From: CAYOMP01 sp964405075
GTDB taxonomy: Bacteria > Bacillota > Clostridia > Lachnospirales > Lachnospiraceae
Assembly: GCA_964405075.1 (NCBI GenBank)
Contig: CAYOMP010000159.1
Coordinates: 1 to 6,549 of the forward strand
Direction of reading: 5' to 3'
DNA length: 6,549 bases
Both the position numbers and the translations under genes were made by a program. Each line of letters begins with the position of its first letter. Positions within the stretch are counted from its first letter, which is position 1. This document shows, piece after piece, positions 4,461 through 6,549 of this stretch. The notes under the pieces are model-generated. The model was not told where the DNA came from, did not search any database, and worked only from the letters and a program-made list of their open reading frames with translations.

Positions 4461-6549
4461 TTATTTATTTTCTTCGCTAACGTCTTCAGTTTCATCGATA
4501 ACTTCTTCGTAATCTTTTACTACTGTTTCACGTACCTTTGCTATACTAGCTACTTTTACATTATCGTCGAGATTTATAAGTTTAACGCCTGATGTTATTC
4601 TGCCTAATACTGAAATATCATCTACAGCCATTCTTATAATTATTCCTTCGGTTGTAATAAGCATAATTTCATTATCATCATTTACTGACTTAAATCCTAT
4701 TACGCTTCCTGTCTTTTCAGTAATCTTATAACATTTTACACCTTTACCACCACGATACTGTCTTGTAAATTCATCTAATGATGTTCTTTTACCCATTCCA
4801 TCTTCTGATACAATAAGTAATGCCTCACCCTGGGTATCTAACTGCATTCCTACTACTTCATCTGTATCTGATAAATTCATACCAATAACACCCATTGATG
4901 TTCTTCCAGTATTTCTAACATCATTTTCATTAAATCTAATACACATACCGTTCTTTGTAACTAATAAAATATCATTATTTCCCTTTGTTACTTTTACCTC
5001 AATTAATGAATCATCTTCTCTAAGATTAATTGCTTGAAGTCCTGTTTTTCTAACATTTGCGTATTCTGTAATTGATGTTTTCTTAACAATACCATTTTTG
5101 GTAGCCATCATTAAATAATTACCGTCTTTATATTCTTTCATTGGTATTACTGCTGTTATTTTTTCTCCTGGTGTTAACTGAATCAAATTAATAATTGCAG
5201 TACCTCTGGCTGTTCGACCTACTTCTGGTATTTCGTATGCTTTTAATCTATATACCTTACCTTTATCAGTAAAGAACATAATATAGTGATGAGTAGTTGT
5301 CATAAAAAGATTTTCGATATAATCTTCTTCAATGGTCTGCATACCTTTAATTCCTTTACCACCTCTATGCTGGCTCTTGAAATTATCTACAGTCATTCTC
5401 TTTATGTATCCTAAGTTTGTCATTGTAATAACTGTATCATCAACAGGAATCAAATCTTCAATTGAAATTTCACTTTCATCAAATCCAATAGAAGTTCTTC
5501 TATCATCACCATATTTTTCTGCAATGATAAGAATTTCTTCTTTTATTACACTTAACAATCTTTTTTCATCTGATAAAATTGCTTTTAATTCTGCAATTTT
5601 TTCCAACAATTCATGATATTCTGCTTCTAATTTTTCTCTTTCCAATCCGGTAAGAGCACGAAGACGCATATCAACAATAGCCTGAGCTTGTACATCTGTT
5701 AATTCAAATCTGGCAATTAAACTTTCCTTTGCTGTTGCTACATTTTCTGATGAACGAATGATATTTATAACTTCATCGATATTATCAAGAGCAATCATTA
5801 ATCCTTCTAAAATGTGTGCTCTTTCTTCTGCTTTGTTTAATTCATATTTTGTTCTTCTTGTTACAACTTCTTTTTGATGTAACAAATAGTAGTTAAGCAT
5901 ATCATATAAATTCAAAACCTTAGGTTCATTATTTACCAATGCTAACATTATTACACCAAATGAATCCTGCAATTGAGTATGTTTATATAAATATTTTAAT
6001 AATACATTGGCATTTACATCTTTTCGTAATTCGATGCAAATTCTCATACCTTCTCTTGAAGATTCATCTCTTAAGTCAGTAATTCCATCTACTTTTTTAT
6101 CTTTAACAAGTTCAGCTATTTTTTCTATTAATTTAGCTTTATTTACCATATATGGTAATTCAGTTACAACAATTCTACTCTTACCATTTGGTAATGTTTC
6201 AATATTTGTTACTGCTCTAACCTTAATTTTTCCTCTACCTGTTCTGTATGCTTCTTCAATCCCTGTACGTCCAAGAATCTCTGCACCAGTTGGAAAATCC
6301 GGTCCCTTTACTATATCTAATATTTCTTCAATTGTAGTATCTCTATCTTCTAATACCTGATTATCTATAATTTTAACTACTGCATTAACCACTTCTCTTA
6401 AGTTATGAGGTGGAATATTAGTAGCCATACCTACAGCGATACCAGTTGTTCCATTAACTAAAAGATTAGGATATCTTGATGGTAATACTGTTGGTTCCTT
6501 CTCTGTTTCATCAAAGTTAGGTGTAAATTCCACTGTATCCTTATTAATA
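4461..6549 (-). CDS. gyrA: DNA gyrase subunit A, C-terminal 695 residues (5' end outside the window)
   Basis: This is the breakage-reunion and DNA-wrapping subunit of gyrase, which works as GyrA2GyrB2 to introduce negative supercoils using ATP. The frame runs off the right edge. The codon at 6531-6533 is GTG inside the conserved INKDTVEF stretch, so it is an internal valine, not a start. Visible parts, numbered from the first whole codon (6548): NLLVNGTTGIAVGMATNIPP from residue 28, with the isoleucine that wedges into DNA near 37; the tower and long coiled-coil region around 230-335; then the C-terminal beta-pinwheel with the GyrA box QHRGGKG (393-399, bases 5352-5372). A degenerate repeat, QYRGGKG, occurs in a later blade. 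The box separates GyrA from ParC. An acidic tail (DYEEVIDETEDVSEENK) ends the protein. By comparison with E. coli about 137 residues are missing, including the catalytic tyrosine and the quinolone-resistance region. Full length would be about 830, normal. gyrB probably lies just upstream, outside the window. Confidence 0.97.
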   Translation of the reverse strand, partial: INKDTVEFTPNFDETEKEPTVLPSRYPNLLVNGTTGIAVGMATNIPPHNLREVVNAVVKIIDNQVLEDRDTTIEEILDIVKGPDFPTGAEILGRTGIEEAYRTGRGKIKVRAVTNIETLPNGKSRIVVTELPYMVNKAKLIEKIAELVKDKKVDGITDLRDESSREGMRICIELRKDVNANVLLKYLYKHTQLQDSFGVIMLALVNNEPKVLNLYDMLNYYLLHQKEVVTRRTKYELNKAEERAHILEGLMIALDNIDEVINIIRSSENVATAKESLIARFELTDVQAQAIVDMRLRALTGLEREKLEAEYHELLEKIAELKAILSDEKRLLSVIKEEILIIAEKYGDDRRTSIGFDESEISIEDLIPVDDTVITMTNLGYIKRMTVDNFKSQHRGGKGIKGMQTIEEDYIENLFMTTTHHYIMFFTDKGKVYRLKAYEIPEVGRTARGTAIINLIQLTPGEKITAVIPMKEYKDGNYLMMATKNGIVKKTSITEYANVRKTGLQAINLREDDSLIEVKVTKGNNDILLVTKNGMCIRFNENDVRNTGRTSMGVIGMNLSDTDEVVGMQLDTQGEALLIVSEDGMGKRTSLDEFTRQYRGGKGVKCYKITEKTGSVIGFKSVNDDNEIMLITTEGIIIRMAVDDISVLGRITSGVKLINLDDNVKVASIAKVRETVVKDYEEVIDETEDVSEENK

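Noticed and set aside
5332..5616. Plus-strand open frame inside gyrA
   Set aside because: It is antisense to a strongly conserved part of gyrA, lacks a ribosome site and has no family character.
6007..6360. Plus-strand open frame inside gyrA
   Set aside because: It is antisense to conserved GyrA sequence; its composition is that of a shadow frame.
6531..6533. Apparent start codon of a 690-residue protein
   Set aside because: The codon is GTG in the middle of the conserved INKDTVEF segment of GyrA, and the frame stays open to the window edge. The gene is simply cut by the edge.
4461..6549. ParC (topoisomerase IV) instead of GyrA
   Set aside because: A proper GyrA box (QHRGGKG) and a complete multi-blade C-terminal domain are present, as expected for gyrase.

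Overview
This is an A+T-rich window (roughly 70% A+T by eye) from what is most likely an anaerobic low-GC Firmicute of the class Clostridia. Three things point there: the codon use and strong AGGAGG-type ribosome binding sites, a GyrA of the Bacillus/Clostridium type, and a two-subunit, oxygen-labile class I [4Fe-4S] fumarase. The genus cannot be fixed from the sequence. All recognised genes lie on the minus strand, so the window reads right to left in gene order.

Right to left the layout is as follows. (1) 6549-4461: gyrA, DNA gyrase subunit A, cut by the window edge. About the first 137 residues, including the catalytic tyrosine and quinolone region, are missing. It closes with a clean intrinsic terminator (4423-4454). 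(2) 4123-4460 is a 338-base gap. It holds that terminator, structured repeat copy B (4327-4405), an 18-base motif repeated elsewhere in the window, and a possible promoter with a GTTTGCAAAC palindrome. (3) 4122-2518: a 534-residue polytopic membrane protein resembling the DUF6056 group. (4) 2497-1652: fumarase alpha subunit, 20 bases after the membrane protein and therefore probably co-transcribed with it. (5) 1353-1651 is a 299-base gap holding a hairpin at the alpha stop codon, a possible internal promoter and structured repeat copy A (1441-1556). (6) 1352-810: fumarase beta subunit. (7) 516-809 holds a 159-base imperfect palindrome (624-782) and a strong 11-bp hairpin with a small GC-rich patch (548-596). 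(8) 515-123: a 130-residue four-helix membrane protein of unknown function. (9) 1-122: no gene, only a weak possible promoter firing out of the window.

The two fumarase genes together encode one enzyme that interconverts fumarate and L-malate: alpha carries the three iron-sulfur cysteines, and beta supplies further substrate-binding residues. The DUF6056-like protein is probably an envelope polymer or glycan enzyme, with no obvious metabolic link to fumarase. The most interesting material is non-coding. Repeats A and B share end sequences but have different, still complementary arms. One of them separates two subunit genes that are normally adjacent. A separate long palindrome follows the beta gene. 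No CRISPR array, tRNA, rRNA or transposase gene was seen.
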